From Peribacillus frigoritolerans (GTDB lineage Bacteria > Bacillota > Bacilli > Bacillales > DSM-1321), in assembly GCF_001636405.1 (NCBI RefSeq), contig NZ_KV440950.1:612001-676000 (forward strand): a DNA stretch of 64,000 bases, in the 5' to 3' direction. Below the pieces are notes generated by a model, which saw only the letters and a program-made list of their open reading frames with translations, was not told the DNA's origin and made no database searches. Shown piece after piece: positions 8,088-17,028 of the stretch; the first letter of the stretch is position 1, and every line of letters starts with the position of its first letter. The translations under genes were made by a program, and so were the position numbers.

Positions 8088-9599
8088 TTAACAAGGACAT
8101 TCATTAATACCATAGGGATAGATCAATTCCGGTTCTATACCTAAATTTCCATAAAAATGCTGTTCTATAAAATGTTTAATATTTATTAATTCTGAAGGGG
8201 TGGGAAAGGACGATACTTGAATGGTAGGGATGTGCTCAATTAACATATTTTTATGATCACCAATATCGGTAGAAATGAGCAGATCAAACTCCTCATATTT
8301 GAAGAGCAAATCAATACTGGAAGGATCCAATGTTGAAATAGCCACTTTATTACCATAGTGATATTTTAATACTTCCCTAATATAATCTTTTTCGTTATAA
8401 GTTCTGCACATTAATGCAACCTGTATTGTATGTTGATTCCATTTTCTCAAGACAACAGACTGTAGAAGTGAAAATATCTCTAAAACATCAAGTTTCTTAA
8501 TCGTTAAAGGCACTGAAGAAAAACTTTCAATTGCCAGTTCCTCAATTACCTGGAAAATCGGATTTGTTTCAAAGTATGGAAGGAACTGCAACATTGAATT
8601 TCCTGCACTTTCCGTTTCAAATTCAGTTTCAACTTGTATCCTTTTTAATGTTTGGGATAAATGGAATAAAAAAATATCATCTTGTGATAGATTAAAACCA
8701 ACATATTTAGAAAGACATTTTAAAAATTTAACCAAGGGAAAACCTTTTTTACTCCTCATTCTTTTTTTAATATAATTAATGTACTGTGATCTATTTAATG
8801 GTCGTTCCTCACTCATGATATAAATAGAAAAGAAGAGAATTTCCTGTAGTTGAATATCTCTTGTCGGGCATTTGGCCATATATTTTACCAATTCTTTCGA
8901 GAGCTCAAAATATTTACTACCTTCGTAAGTATTTATTAGATTTTTAGGAAATGAGATATAATGCCCCATGGAGACACGAAAATTTGATATAAATAAAATC
9001 ATTGTTAATCGCTGTAAGGCACCTGTTCTGCAAGACATTGAATATTTTGAAAACAGCTGTAATAAATCTGTTTGAAATTTTATCGTATCGATTGAATCAT
9101 CTTTAATGGTATTGGCTTCAACTGACATAAAGTCCAAATATTTCATGATGAATCTTCTAATCTTTTTTTCATCCCCTATGACTTTAAAGGGGCTTGCAGT
9201 TAATGTAACACCTGCCTCACTTACAACCTCTTGTAATTTTTCAAGGTGACGGTATGCAGTGGAACGACTAATATAAACCGCTTGGGATATCTGGGGAATA
9301 TCAACACCATCGTTCAAAAGAATTAACTTTAATGTGTGTAAATAGGAATTCTTTTCTCTTATTTGTGTTAATAAACTTTCTAATGTACCATTTTCAGGTT
9401 TAATTAGACGAACTCCAAGGTTTTCATTTTTTTTCAAAATCCATCCGTCAGGGAAAATAGACTCCAGGATTTCTAAATCACGCCAAATAGTACTTCTTGA
9501 ATACTCTGTTTTCTCGGATAATTCAGCTATACTAATCCATTTGTTACTATTAAGTAAATGAAAGATCAAGTCTGAATAACGTTTATAAAATCGATTCAT
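8088..9599 (-). CDS. Mga/AtxA-like transcriptional regulator
   Basis: A 503-residue cytoplasmic regulator of the Mga/AtxA (PRD-containing) type. Two N-terminal helix-turn-helix segments are visible: 'ISIAELSEKTEYSRSTIWRD' and 'DIPQISQAVYISRSTAYRHL'. A long helical middle follows that resembles PTS-regulation domains, then a C-terminal part resembling an EIIB-like fold ('KVAISTLD', 'DLLISTD'). Family members control surface proteins and virulence genes and respond to PTS phosphorylation; that is family knowledge. It ends the minus-strand WxL cluster, so it is a candidate regulator of it. ATG 9599 has AGGTG 5 nt upstream; ATG 9626 (nine residues longer, with AGGA upstream) is an alternative. 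The gene is clearly AT-richer than sqhC. Confidence 0.75.
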   Translation of the reverse strand: MNRFYKRYSDLIFHLLNSNKWISIAELSEKTEYSRSTIWRDLEILESIFPDGWILKKNENLGVRLIKPENGTLESLLTQIREKNSYLHTLKLILLNDGVDIPQISQAVYISRSTAYRHLEKLQEVVSEAGVTLTASPFKVIGDEKKIRRFIMKYLDFMSVEANTIKDDSIDTIKFQTDLLQLFSKYSMSCRTGALQRLTMILFISNFRVSMGHYISFPKNLINTYEGSKYFELSKELVKYMAKCPTRDIQLQEILFFSIYIMSEERPLNRSQYINYIKKRMRSKKGFPLVKFLKCLSKYVGFNLSQDDIFLFHLSQTLKRIQVETEFETESAGNSMLQFLPYFETNPIFQVIEELAIESFSSVPLTIKKLDVLEIFSLLQSVVLRKWNQHTIQVALMCRTYNEKDYIREVLKYHYGNKVAISTLDPSSIDLLFKYEEFDLLISTDIGDHKNMLIEHIPTIQVSSFPTPSELINIKHFIEQHFYGNLGIEPELIYPYGINECPC

Positions 9600-9738
9600 A
9601 TTATCACCTATTTCGTAATCGATCATAGTCCATTCCTAAACCTAAGACTACAAAAGGATTCTCATTTTATTTTCCCTGTTTAAGGAATTTACATTATTAA
9701 CTTAGAATTTTTACATCGATCTCTTATTGATAGTAACT

Positions 9739-9841
9739 AAGTCCCGTTTTTTTAATAATACCTTTTCTCCTTGGTGAATATTCAGAAAATTATAAAAAAA
9801 GTCCCGCTTTTGGCTCACACCCCGTTATTTAAGGTATTATT
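9739..9841. repeat. Inverted and direct repeats in the gap between two regulator genes
   Basis: AATAATACCTT (9754-9764) is repeated in inverse at 9831-9841, 66 nt apart. AAGTCCCG occurs twice in direct orientation (about 9739 and 9799). The gap is AT-rich and non-coding. It lies upstream of the Mga-like gene and may hold its promoter and operators; no known box was recognised. Confidence 0.45.
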
Positions 9842-9905
9842 CTTTCTGACTAAAAAACTTAGAATAATCCCCAACTTTTAAGAAGATGGTGATCATGACT
9901 GAATG

Positions 9906-9938
9906 TGTAGCAAAAAGCACTTACATAAAGTAAGTGCT
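9906..9938 (-). terminator. Intrinsic terminator after the DegU-like gene
   Basis: AGCACTTAC (9916-9924) and GTAAGTGCT (9930-9938) form a perfect 9-bp stem with loop ATAAA. On the minus strand a run of five T follows directly. A T-rich run also follows on the plus strand, so it could work both ways. Confidence 0.8.
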
Positions 9939-10039
9939 CAAATAGTCTTTTCTTTTTTTGTGGCCTGTTAAAGAGTAGGCAGGGGATTGTTACATGATTT
10001 CAACCATTAACTTTCGTAGTTAAAAGTCCTGATCTATTA

Positions 10040-10723
10040 TCAAATTTTGACCCAGTTATTTTTAATCGCATGGATAACTGCTTCAGTACGGTCATTTACT
10101 TTTACTTTTTGGAGTATTCTGCTGACATGATTTGTTACAGTCTTTTCACTAATGAAAAGTGCTTCACCGATCTGGGAATTGCTTTTTCCATCTGTAAGCA
10201 ATTGAAGGACTTCACATTCGCGATTCGTTAGCAGGTGGAGAGGGCGACAAAGCTTAAGAGATTGCTCAAAAGCTTCATCTTCTCTTAAGTGTTTTTCAGC
10301 TAATTTTCGATATTCATTTAGGATATTGTTGATTACCTTTGGATGCAAATAAGAACCGCCCTCCGCAACAAGATGAACAGCATCAATAAGTTCACTTGCG
10401 CTCATCTCTTTAAGCAGATAACCTATTGCACCGCTTTGAAGTGCTTCGGTTACATAATGTTCATCTTCACTTATGGATAAGATCATTACTTTTGTATTGG
10501 GGTTATTTTCGATTAGCCTGCGTGTTGCTTCGAGTCCATTCATTAGTGGCATACTGATATCGATTATGAAAACGTCTGGCTTATATTCTTTTTCAATAGA
10601 AGCTACTTCGATACCATCTACACCTTCGGCAATAACTTGAAAAGATTTTTCAATTTCAAGGATTCGTTTAAACCCTTCTCGGAAAAGTTGATGATCATCT
10701 ATAATCGCAATTGTGGTAGTCAT
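10040..10723 (-). CDS. DegU-like orphan response regulator
   Basis: NarL/LuxR-family response regulator of 227 residues. Receiver domain with '[11 protein letters not shown]', phospho-acceptor D55 in 'VFIIDISMP', and 'GYLLKEM'. The output domain '[19 protein letters not shown]' followed by '[16 protein letters not shown]' is a LuxR HTH. Similarity to DegU runs end to end, including '[12 protein letters not shown]'. True degU sits beside degS; here there is no kinase, so this is a paralogue that may use DegS or another kinase. GGAGGAG lies 8 nt before the ATG. Position just downstream of the lectin-WxL gene suggests a role in this surface-protein locus (inference). Confidence 0.83.
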   Translation of the reverse strand: MTTTIAIIDDHQLFREGFKRILEIEKSFQVIAEGVDGIEVASIEKEYKPDVFIIDISMPLMNGLEATRRLIENNPNTKVMILSISEDEHYVTEALQSGAIGYLLKEMSASELIDAVHLVAEGGSYLHPKVINNILNEYRKLAEKHLREDEAFEQSLKLCRPLHLLTNRECEVLQLLTDGKSNSQIGEALFISEKTVTNHVSRILQKVKVNDRTEAVIHAIKNNWVKI

Positions 10724-10909
10724 TTAGGCAGCTCCTCCTACCCTTCTAATTTTCTATATTATTAAAACGTTTATTAAACCTATTCGTAACAATGAAATGA
10801 AGCAAGTATACGGATTGTCCTAAGTATTAATTGAATGGAACCTATTCAGTTCATATCATTTCTTCAAGTTACGATTTAACCGAATAAGTATGTCAATTTA
10901 CCCTCTATA

Positions 10910-13234
10910 TTATGGGGCATCAATTAGATTCCAATTAATTTTCCCAGTATAATTACCTATATAAACAAAAGGATCAATTTTTAGCAGTATACCTTTATCC
11001 GATTCCCAGTTAATCGATATATTTTGTTCATCCTGTGTAATCATTTCATAAACATTCGTCCCAGCTCCAAGCGCCATTGTTGTTTCAATTCCATCCTCAT
11101 TAACAAACTTTAATGCATCCCTCAAAAAATGCCCTTGACTATCAGAGAATTCCTCCACTAATGTTGCTGTGAGACGCCATGAACTTCCCAATCCACGGGT
11201 ATCTTTCACAAGGATCTCCCAATCATCATTTCTTTTTGAATAGGTTGGTTGATTTGGTACTTTCATATTTTCAAAACTAACATTTTCAGTTACACTCATG
11301 AAACTTAATTTTCCCGTTACATTGACGTTCACTACTTCAATATTTGATTTTCGACCCGTATCATCCACAGCATAAACTGAAACTTGATGCATGCCTATAG
11401 ACAATTGATCTGCCGGAATGCTGTATTGATAGTTAATGTCCTCACCTTTGTTAGTAGAATTTGATACATTAGAAGCAAATTTTACAGGAGTATTACTGTC
11501 TACTGCATAATATAAATCAACTAGATTACTATCAAGGTCGTTCCAGCTGCCACTCATCGTATACTCAGTGCCAAAATCAACAGGAATTTCCCGATTAGCA
11601 TCCGTTAACGTAATGGCTGGAGGACTTTCAACAATGATTTTCAACTTAGCGGAAACTGAATAAGCGCCTTTACCATCTTTTGCTGTGACTTGAAGATTAT
11701 TTTCTCCTAATTTTAACTGATCTGATGTTATAAGATAGCTCCAATCTACCGGTTCAGTAGAACCTCCATTGTCTAGCACTTCGGATTTTAGCAACTCGCC
11801 ATTTAAGTCATAATACAAGGTATTAGTGGAATCATCTGGATCTTTCCAAGTTCCTTTTGCATGATAATCTTCACCAACAGCTAAATGAATGGGACCTTCT
11901 TCAGTTATGGTCACTTCAGGTACATTGTTAGCTTGAATGACATAATCTACTGGATTCGTATTCGTTATATAGTTACTACCCTCAAACTTAACTGTCTCAG
12001 TAACTGGCGTATTTACCTTTACTTGATTGACTTTCACTTTAAAGGAAATGGTGACATCGTTCCGATTGGTATCCATATTAGGAATACTAGCTGCTAAAGA
12101 TTGTCCCGTCCAAAAACCATCATCCAATTCTCCTGAGCCGTCCCCTGATGATATTGCCATTGAGCCAGGAACATAGGAAACATGATCATTTAAAAAAGTC
12201 TTTACTATAATATCGGTCCAATCCTGTTTGCCGGAAAGATACTTCGCGTTTATCGTATAGGTTAGTTCCTCACCATTATTGGCCAGGGCACCATTGTCAA
12301 CAACAGCACCATCCTTTCTCGTAATTGTTTGTTTCACTTCTGCATTTACTAGCCCTGGCACTTCTTCAAATGCAACACGATTGTTCTGATATCTAGATCC
12401 CGTTGAACCAGTAAACCCCCAATAGACTTGATCTGCACCAAAAATATCTTGTACATTTATTGGGATACTAACAGACGATAGGCCTTCTAATTGATACGTA
12501 AGTGTTGAAGTTGTTGCATTCCAATTAATGGTGAATTTACGCCAGGTATCATTCGATAAATTGCCAGGATATTGAGCACCATTATTTGGACCATCAATGT
12601 TATTATGTTTCATCGTTCTTCTATACTGAAAACTTGTGTAGTAATCGATATAAGTTTCAGCTTGGCCTGGGTAGCTCCAAGCAACATGGGCCCCTTTGGT
12701 TGTATTTGTATCAAAATAACCATCGTTCACATTATTGTTTATAAAGGTATCGAACTCAACAGCAAAGCTTTTTTGAATGCCATCCGTTTTGGATGACCCA
12801 TGTGTCTGTCCAGCATAAACTCCAAGACCCGAACCACTATGAGGTGATATGGCATTTGTGCCTCTTGAGTCATTATGCATAACAAAGGCCATACCATCTG
12901 CTGCGTTAGCTCCGCGATCCCCGAAATAGATATACATTGACGCTTTAAAATCTTTTGTTAAATCCATTTTATTAGCTTCAGTCGACCAGATACCACCCTT
13001 TTGATTAGTAGTATCAGGGGTTACTTGAACGATATTACCTCCTATAACGGAACTATTTGAACCGGTAGCGGGAGTAACGAATATACCAGTCAAATCAATT
13101 TTAAATGGAGGATTACCGTTATTTGCTGCTTTAACTTGCACAGGGGCCAACCAACCGGGACTTGGTAGAATTAACCCCATAACTAACATTACGGAAAGGG
13201 CAGCACGAGGAAATTTCCTGTTACTCTTCTTCAT
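10910..13234 (-). CDS. Secreted lectin-domain WxL cell-surface protein
   Basis: A 774-residue exported protein. A signal peptide (residues 1 to about 37, ending 'VQVKAA') is followed by an L-type (legume-like) lectin domain at about 45-300, with 'DGMAFVMHND', 'GLGVYAG' and 'SFAVEFDTF'. A beta-rich DUF11-like segment (about 300-430) and two Ig-like repeats (about 440-535 and 540-630) come next. The C-terminal WxL domain has the paired motifs 'WRL' and 'WNL' and ends 'NWNLIDAP'. WxL domains bind peptidoglycan non-covalently; the lectin suggests glycan binding. Its start overlaps the end of the DUF916-type gene by 14 nt, so translation is probably coupled. Glycan target unknown. Confidence 0.82.
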   Translation of the reverse strand: MKKSNRKFPRAALSVMLVMGLILPSPGWLAPVQVKAANNGNPPFKIDLTGIFVTPATGSNSSVIGGNIVQVTPDTTNQKGGIWSTEANKMDLTKDFKASMYIYFGDRGANAADGMAFVMHNDSRGTNAISPHSGSGLGVYAGQTHGSSKTDGIQKSFAVEFDTFINNNVNDGYFDTNTTKGAHVAWSYPGQAETYIDYYTSFQYRRTMKHNNIDGPNNGAQYPGNLSNDTWRKFTINWNATTSTLTYQLEGLSSVSIPINVQDIFGADQVYWGFTGSTGSRYQNNRVAFEEVPGLVNAEVKQTITRKDGAVVDNGALANNGEELTYTINAKYLSGKQDWTDIIVKTFLNDHVSYVPGSMAISSGDGSGELDDGFWTGQSLAASIPNMDTNRNDVTISFKVKVNQVKVNTPVTETVKFEGSNYITNTNPVDYVIQANNVPEVTITEEGPIHLAVGEDYHAKGTWKDPDDSTNTLYYDLNGELLKSEVLDNGGSTEPVDWSYLITSDQLKLGENNLQVTAKDGKGAYSVSAKLKIIVESPPAITLTDANREIPVDFGTEYTMSGSWNDLDSNLVDLYYAVDSNTPVKFASNVSNSTNKGEDINYQYSIPADQLSIGMHQVSVYAVDDTGRKSNIEVVNVNVTGKLSFMSVTENVSFENMKVPNQPTYSKRNDDWEILVKDTRGLGSSWRLTATLVEEFSDSQGHFLRDALKFVNEDGIETTMALGAGTNVYEMITQDEQNISINWESDKGILLKIDPFVYIGNYTGKINWNLIDAP

Positions 13235-14246
13235 TGTCTTCCCCTCTTTTTTTCTTTTTCAGCAAAATAATGATAATGATGATCAGTGATAAAATGAACA
13301 CAGCAAGTCCGATGAAAAGGAACGTATAATCTTTTTCTACTTCAATTGCTGTTTTATTTATCGCTTTTGCATCTGCACCTTTAATTTCAAACATTTTATC
13401 AAATTTCCATGTTTGATTACCGTCTGTAATTGTTAAATATAGATGGTATTTACCTGGTTCCAGTTTTTGATTATCCCAGGTAATAGGAAAGTCAAAATTA
13501 GAATTCGGTGCCATGGATAACTTACTTTTCTTCGTTGAGTGGAGCTTCTCTTTTTTTCCTTCCCTCGTAATACGTGCATTTACATCCAAGTTATTTATTA
13601 TGACAGCTTCGGTATTTTGTAAATTCGCAGTAACAACCGTACGATAGTTCATCAACCCTGCTTGAACTTCATTTAACTTTAGTTTCGGCTTCACAACTTC
13701 ATCCGTTCCGGTTAATTTCACGCCAATCACATACGAAAATTCATTTTTGATTTGAACTTTATTATTTTCTTTCTTTTTTTCCTCTTTATTTACTTCGTCA
13801 ACATAGAATCCACCCAGAATAATTCCATCAAATGACTCTTTGGGCATTTGAATAGTAAAGGGCACTTTCTTCGTTTCTTTTCCTTTTATTACAATTTCTT
13901 GCTTTGGAGATATCAAATCAGAAAAAGCATATTTTAATGAGCTGTCTTTTTTGTGTCCATGTTTGCTATAGTCGATCACTCCATTTTGATTGGTAATAGC
14001 TGAATTGGGTTCGATCATTATCTTTTTTTCTTCACTAGAAGTGTTTTTAACGGTTAAAGATATCGTTTGTTTTGAACCTGGAGCCATCTTCAAGTCAAAA
14101 TAGGTGAGCTTTTTATTAATTTGGTTTTTGGGGATATTGGCTTTTACTGAATACTCCATAGTACCAGCAAAGGCCACTTCATTAGTGGAAACAAACCCCA
14201 ATCCAGTCAATAATATTAAAACCATAATGGATAACATATTTTTCAT
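13221..14246 (-). CDS. DUF916/DUF3324-type membrane-anchored WxL partner protein
   Basis: A 341-residue protein with an N-terminal signal peptide (to about 'EVAFAG') and one C-terminal transmembrane helix ('FLFIGLAVFILSLIIIIIIL') followed by a basic and acidic tail. The outer part has two beta domains: residues about 30-155 ('YFDLKMAPGSKQTISLTVKN', 'GGFYVDEV') and about 165-290, matching the WxL-protein peptidoglycan-binding (DUF916) and host-binding (DUF3324) pair. In WxL clusters this protein sits at the membrane and works with WxL proteins at the surface. It lies between the small WxL genes and the lectin-WxL gene, in a strand-matched array. Confidence 0.82.
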   Translation of the reverse strand: MKNMLSIMVLILLTGLGFVSTNEVAFAGTMEYSVKANIPKNQINKKLTYFDLKMAPGSKQTISLTVKNTSSEEKKIMIEPNSAITNQNGVIDYSKHGHKKDSSLKYAFSDLISPKQEIVIKGKETKKVPFTIQMPKESFDGIILGGFYVDEVNKEEKKKENNKVQIKNEFSYVIGVKLTGTDEVVKPKLKLNEVQAGLMNYRTVVTANLQNTEAVIINNLDVNARITREGKKEKLHSTKKSKLSMAPNSNFDFPITWDNQKLEPGKYHLYLTITDGNQTWKFDKMFEIKGADAKAINKTAIEVEKDYTFLFIGLAVFILSLIIIIIILLKKKKRGEDNEEE

Positions 14247-14287
14247 TTTTTCTATCCCTCATATCTCTAATTTCATGATGTTATTTT

Positions 14288-14328
14288 TCAAAAAAAACTT
14301 GGCTAAAATAATTAATTAAGCCAAGTTT
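14288..14328 (-). terminator. Intrinsic terminator after the second WxL gene
   Basis: AAACTTGGCT (14295-14304) pairs perfectly with AGCCAAGTTT (14319-14328). On the minus strand a run of T follows directly. It splits the WxL cluster into two transcription units or sets a ratio between them by read-through. Confidence 0.82.
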
Positions 14329-14341
14329 CTTTAATTTGAAT

Positions 14342-15037
14342 TTATTTCGGTGCGTCAGATAATTCCCATGTCATAGTAGCCGTATAGTTTTGAGCATCAG
14401 CGGATCCCGCCAAAACATTTAATTGTACGTTACTATTATCGCCTTCGGTACCTGAAAAAACATCTAGCCATGTTCCGCGACCTGCATCTACTTCAGCTAA
14501 CATAAGTACTTTGGAATCCGAATTATCAAATACAACATCATTAGCAGTTGGTGGTGTGGAAACATTACTGGTTTGTGATTTCACTTGTCCATTTTTGAAT
14601 GATAAAATAGCTCCTCTTAAGACTTCTCCAGAATCGCTTTTAAATTCTGAAGCCTTTGCTGTCAAAGACCATCCTTCCCCCGTTCCGCGTTTATCTGAAA
14701 CTTGTACAAAGGGATCCTTATTTTTAGCATTATAAGTCGTGTTTCCGCTCATGATTTTTTGTGTTCCAAATTGGATATTTGAGACATGGTCCAGAGTTAA
14801 AGCCCCAGCATTTCCAGTACCACCATTGCCTGGATCTTCCGGATCAATTGGACTTGGTGGATTAGGATTGTCCGGATTTGTAGGATCTACTGGATTAGTC
14901 GGTCCCTCATCTGCAATAAAGCCAATATAATTATTAGAAGTTGCGTCATTTATGACAGCCGCCTCTGCTGAACTTGTTGAAAGAAGTGTTCCGGCCAAAA
15001 TAATGCTGCCTACTGCTGATAGACTAAATGCTTTCAT
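14342..15037 (-). CDS. Small WxL-domain surface protein (second copy)
   Basis: A 231-residue secreted protein. The signal peptide ends near 'SSAEAA'. A proline/asparagine/aspartate-rich linker (about residues 45-75, 'PTNPDNPNPPSPIDPEDP') leads to a WxL domain of about 150 residues. The domain has the conserved 'DKRGTGEGWSLTA' and the terminal 'TWELSDAP', giving the two W-x-L motifs. It probably attaches non-covalently to peptidoglycan. It is a paralogue of the protein encoded just upstream at 15066-15755; the two share the linker plan and the C-terminal ending. The next gene is separated by a strong terminator. Confidence 0.85.
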   Translation of the reverse strand: MKAFSLSAVGSIILAGTLLSTSSAEAAVINDATSNNYIGFIADEGPTNPVDPTNPDNPNPPSPIDPEDPGNGGTGNAGALTLDHVSNIQFGTQKIMSGNTTYNAKNKDPFVQVSDKRGTGEGWSLTAKASEFKSDSGEVLRGAILSFKNGQVKSQTSNVSTPPTANDVVFDNSDSKVLMLAEVDAGRGTWLDVFSGTEGDNSNVQLNVLAGSADAQNYTATMTWELSDAPK

Positions 15038-15065
15038 TTTTCTAATCTCCTATTTCGTTTATTTA

Positions 15066-15755
15066 TTATTGTGGAGCGTCCAATAGACTCCAAGTTAAAG
15101 TCGATACATAATCCCCTGCTAAGTTTCCTGATGGAACGGAAATTTTAATTCTGCTTGGATCAAATTTATCTACCCATGTCCCTAATCCTGTGTTCATATC
15201 AGCTCTCATAAGGATTTGGGGATTAGTTGTTCCACTATCCGTACCTAATTGTACTTCCCTTAGTTCAGGTGGTGGAGAAACATTTCCTGGATTCGTCTCA
15301 GCAGTACCGATTGGTAATGTAACAATTGCACCTTTTAAAATTTTAGTGCCATCTGTTTGATCCATAAATGGTGAAGTTGCAACTTGCAAAGCCCAACCAA
15401 CACCTGTACCACGCTTATCGGTTACTTGTGCGTTAGGATCTATGGATGTAGTTGTATATTCTACGGCACCACTCGCTAATTGGTGGGTATCGAATTCTAA
15501 AGGTGAAACATTATCAATCGTTAATGAACCTTCGTTACCTGTTTCACCACCTGGTTCACTTGGGAAAATTGGATCGGTTGGTCCTGTAGTTTCGTCTCCT
15601 GGTGTTATCATAATATGACCATGAGAAGTTGCTCCAAGGCCATCTGTACTTCCTGTCACTGCATTGGGATCGATTGCTGCGAATGTAGGTGTCGCGAATA
15701 ACAGTAATGCTGCTGAGGACATTAGTCCTTTAATTAAGGCTTTTTTGATACTCAT
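15066..15755 (-). CDS. Small WxL-domain surface protein (first copy)
   Basis: A 229-residue secreted protein, first gene of the minus-strand WxL cluster. Signal peptide to about residue 26 ('ATPTFAA'), a proline-rich spacer ('GPTDPIFPSEPGG'), then the WxL domain with 'DKRGTGVGWALQV' and the ending 'LTWSLLDAPQ'. Expected to sit on the wall surface and, with the DUF916-type protein and lectin-WxL protein, form a surface complex (family knowledge plus inference). It lies 28 nt before the second WxL gene and is likely co-transcribed. A hairpin followed by T lies in its leader. Confidence 0.85.
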   Translation of the reverse strand: MSIKKALIKGLMSSAALLLFATPTFAAIDPNAVTGSTDGLGATSHGHIMITPGDETTGPTDPIFPSEPGGETGNEGSLTIDNVSPLEFDTHQLASGAVEYTTTSIDPNAQVTDKRGTGVGWALQVATSPFMDQTDGTKILKGAIVTLPIGTAETNPGNVSPPPELREVQLGTDSGTTNPQILMRADMNTGLGTWVDKFDPSRIKISVPSGNLAGDYVSTLTWSLLDAPQ

Positions 15756-15814
15756 TTTGTATTTCCCCTTTTAAATTTTAATATATGTTGAACATGACCA
15801 TGCCTCTGGTTTGG

Positions 15815-15845
15815 ATGAAAAACCCAGTGTTTCGATAAAACACTG
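15815..15845 (-). terminator. Hairpin with T run in the leader of the WxL operon
   Basis: CAGTGTTT (15825-15832) and AAACACTG (15838-15845) form a stem. On the minus strand it is followed by GGGTTTTTC. It lies 70-90 nt before the first WxL start. It could end an upstream transcript or act as an attenuator. Confidence 0.45.
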
Positions 15846-16260
15846 TTACCAATTCTACTAATAACTCCTCGTTTTCCCGTTGTTTTTCCCTCCTTGCAGT
15901 TATTTATGTTCAATGAAGAAATGAGTAGTCTGTAGGATAAAAGGAATGTCATGTGTTAATTACATTCTATAAAATAAATCGTTAGATCTAATTTCAAAAA
16001 TGGGTTATGAGACTTCATATAAGAAATTAGACCTACTGATATTTACTTTGAATGACTTAGGACTGTTGTGATTTTTCGGGTTATGTAAATTTAACGCTAG
16101 AAGGCTAAAGAGGGAATAAGAAGCATAATTCACTTATTTAAATGAAAGTTATATTTCAAGAGGAGGAAACACTATTAGTAGTTACGAAAAGGGGATTTGA
16201 CATTAAATAATCAAAAGGGCTCATAGTTTCGATAAACGGCATATACTCTAGTCTAAATAA
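15846..16260. other. AT-rich non-coding stretch upstream of the WxL operon
   Basis: No convincing gene. A good ribosome-site-like AGAGGAGG near 16158-16165 is not followed by a start codon with an open frame, so it may be a relic. The promoter of the WxL operon should lie in the left part. Confidence 0.4.
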
Positions 16261-16482
16261 ATTTATTGGGCTGTTTTTGTAAACAGAAATTTGTTGAAGT
16301 TGTTTTTGATGAGTTTTCGCCTTGTTTTTGAAAGAGTTAAATGGATGCCTTATGAGAATGTTGAACAGGACTATAAAACGAAGGTTTTGAGATCATACTT
16401 GTCTAGTCAGGAGCAGCACGAAAGATTTGCAGAAGATACAGCTGAAGGGGGGAGGGGGGAGACACTTTTCCAATTAGCATAA
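16261..16482 (+). CDS. Unrecognised short ORF, possibly a gene remnant
   Basis: An open frame of about 74 codons after a stop at 16258-16260. The possible start is TTG 16291, which gives 63 residues and has no clear ribosome site. The product is charged and helical with 'RVKWMPYENVEQDYKTK' and 'YLSSQEQHERFAED', more protein-like than random AT-rich DNA. It ends in a G-rich tract. A strong plus-strand terminator lies about 160 nt downstream, which supports some plus-strand transcription here. I do not recognise a family; a decayed gene is as likely as a real one. Confidence 0.25.
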   Translation: MYWAVFVNRNLLKLFLMSFRLVFERVKWMPYENVEQDYKTKVLRSYLSSQEQHERFAEDTAEGGRGETLFQLA

Positions 16483-16639
16483 GACTAATCGGAAAAAGTA
16501 CATAAGAGGAAAATTGATTTGGACAAACTATCTTTAAAAATATATCTAATATGAAGTAGTTTGCTCCAATAAAGAAATACTATAGGTATTTTCATGTCTT
16601 ATACTTATTTCCACATACCCTCAACCCCTTATTTTTTTA

Positions 16640-16690
16640 AGGTAAGTTTCACCGATTATTTTCGGCGGAACTTACCTATTTTTTTAGAGG
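16640..16690 (+). terminator. Strong intrinsic terminator
   Basis: AGGTAAGTT (16640-16648) pairs with AACTTACCT (16669-16677), with an inner ACCGA/TCGG pairing. ATTTTTTTAG follows on the plus strand. No clear gene ends close to it. Confidence 0.75.
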
Positions 16691-17028
16691 TTTTTAACTA
16701 TGTGGGATGATGGGCAAATAGAAACTTAACTAAAACTTCTCTACAGTTAAGATCATATATGTAAATTCTTTTTTGAGCTCTTGTTAGTACTAGCCCATAA
16801 AAACAGATGGATTTTTGGATTAGGTAATTCAATTATACTTCCTTTGCAAAAAAATACGTCCCAATTTTAATTTGTTTGGTTTCAACAAAGATATATTGTC
16901 TGAATTTTGAAGGGGTACTCTTTAAGAAGTGATGAATTTAATCGATGTATTACCTAATAACATTTAATAAATAATACTCAATTATTCTATCTACTTTATA
17001 TTTAGAGTATTAATAAGGAGAGTACGGA
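16691..17028. other. AT-rich non-coding gap before the HD-domain gene
   Basis: No coding signal on either strand. The right end holds AAGGAGAG, the ribosome site of the HD-domain gene. Confidence 0.4.

Noticed and set aside
15752-15952. 66-codon minus-strand frame before the first WxL gene
   Set aside because: No ribosome site, covers the leader hairpin, and has no protein-like features.
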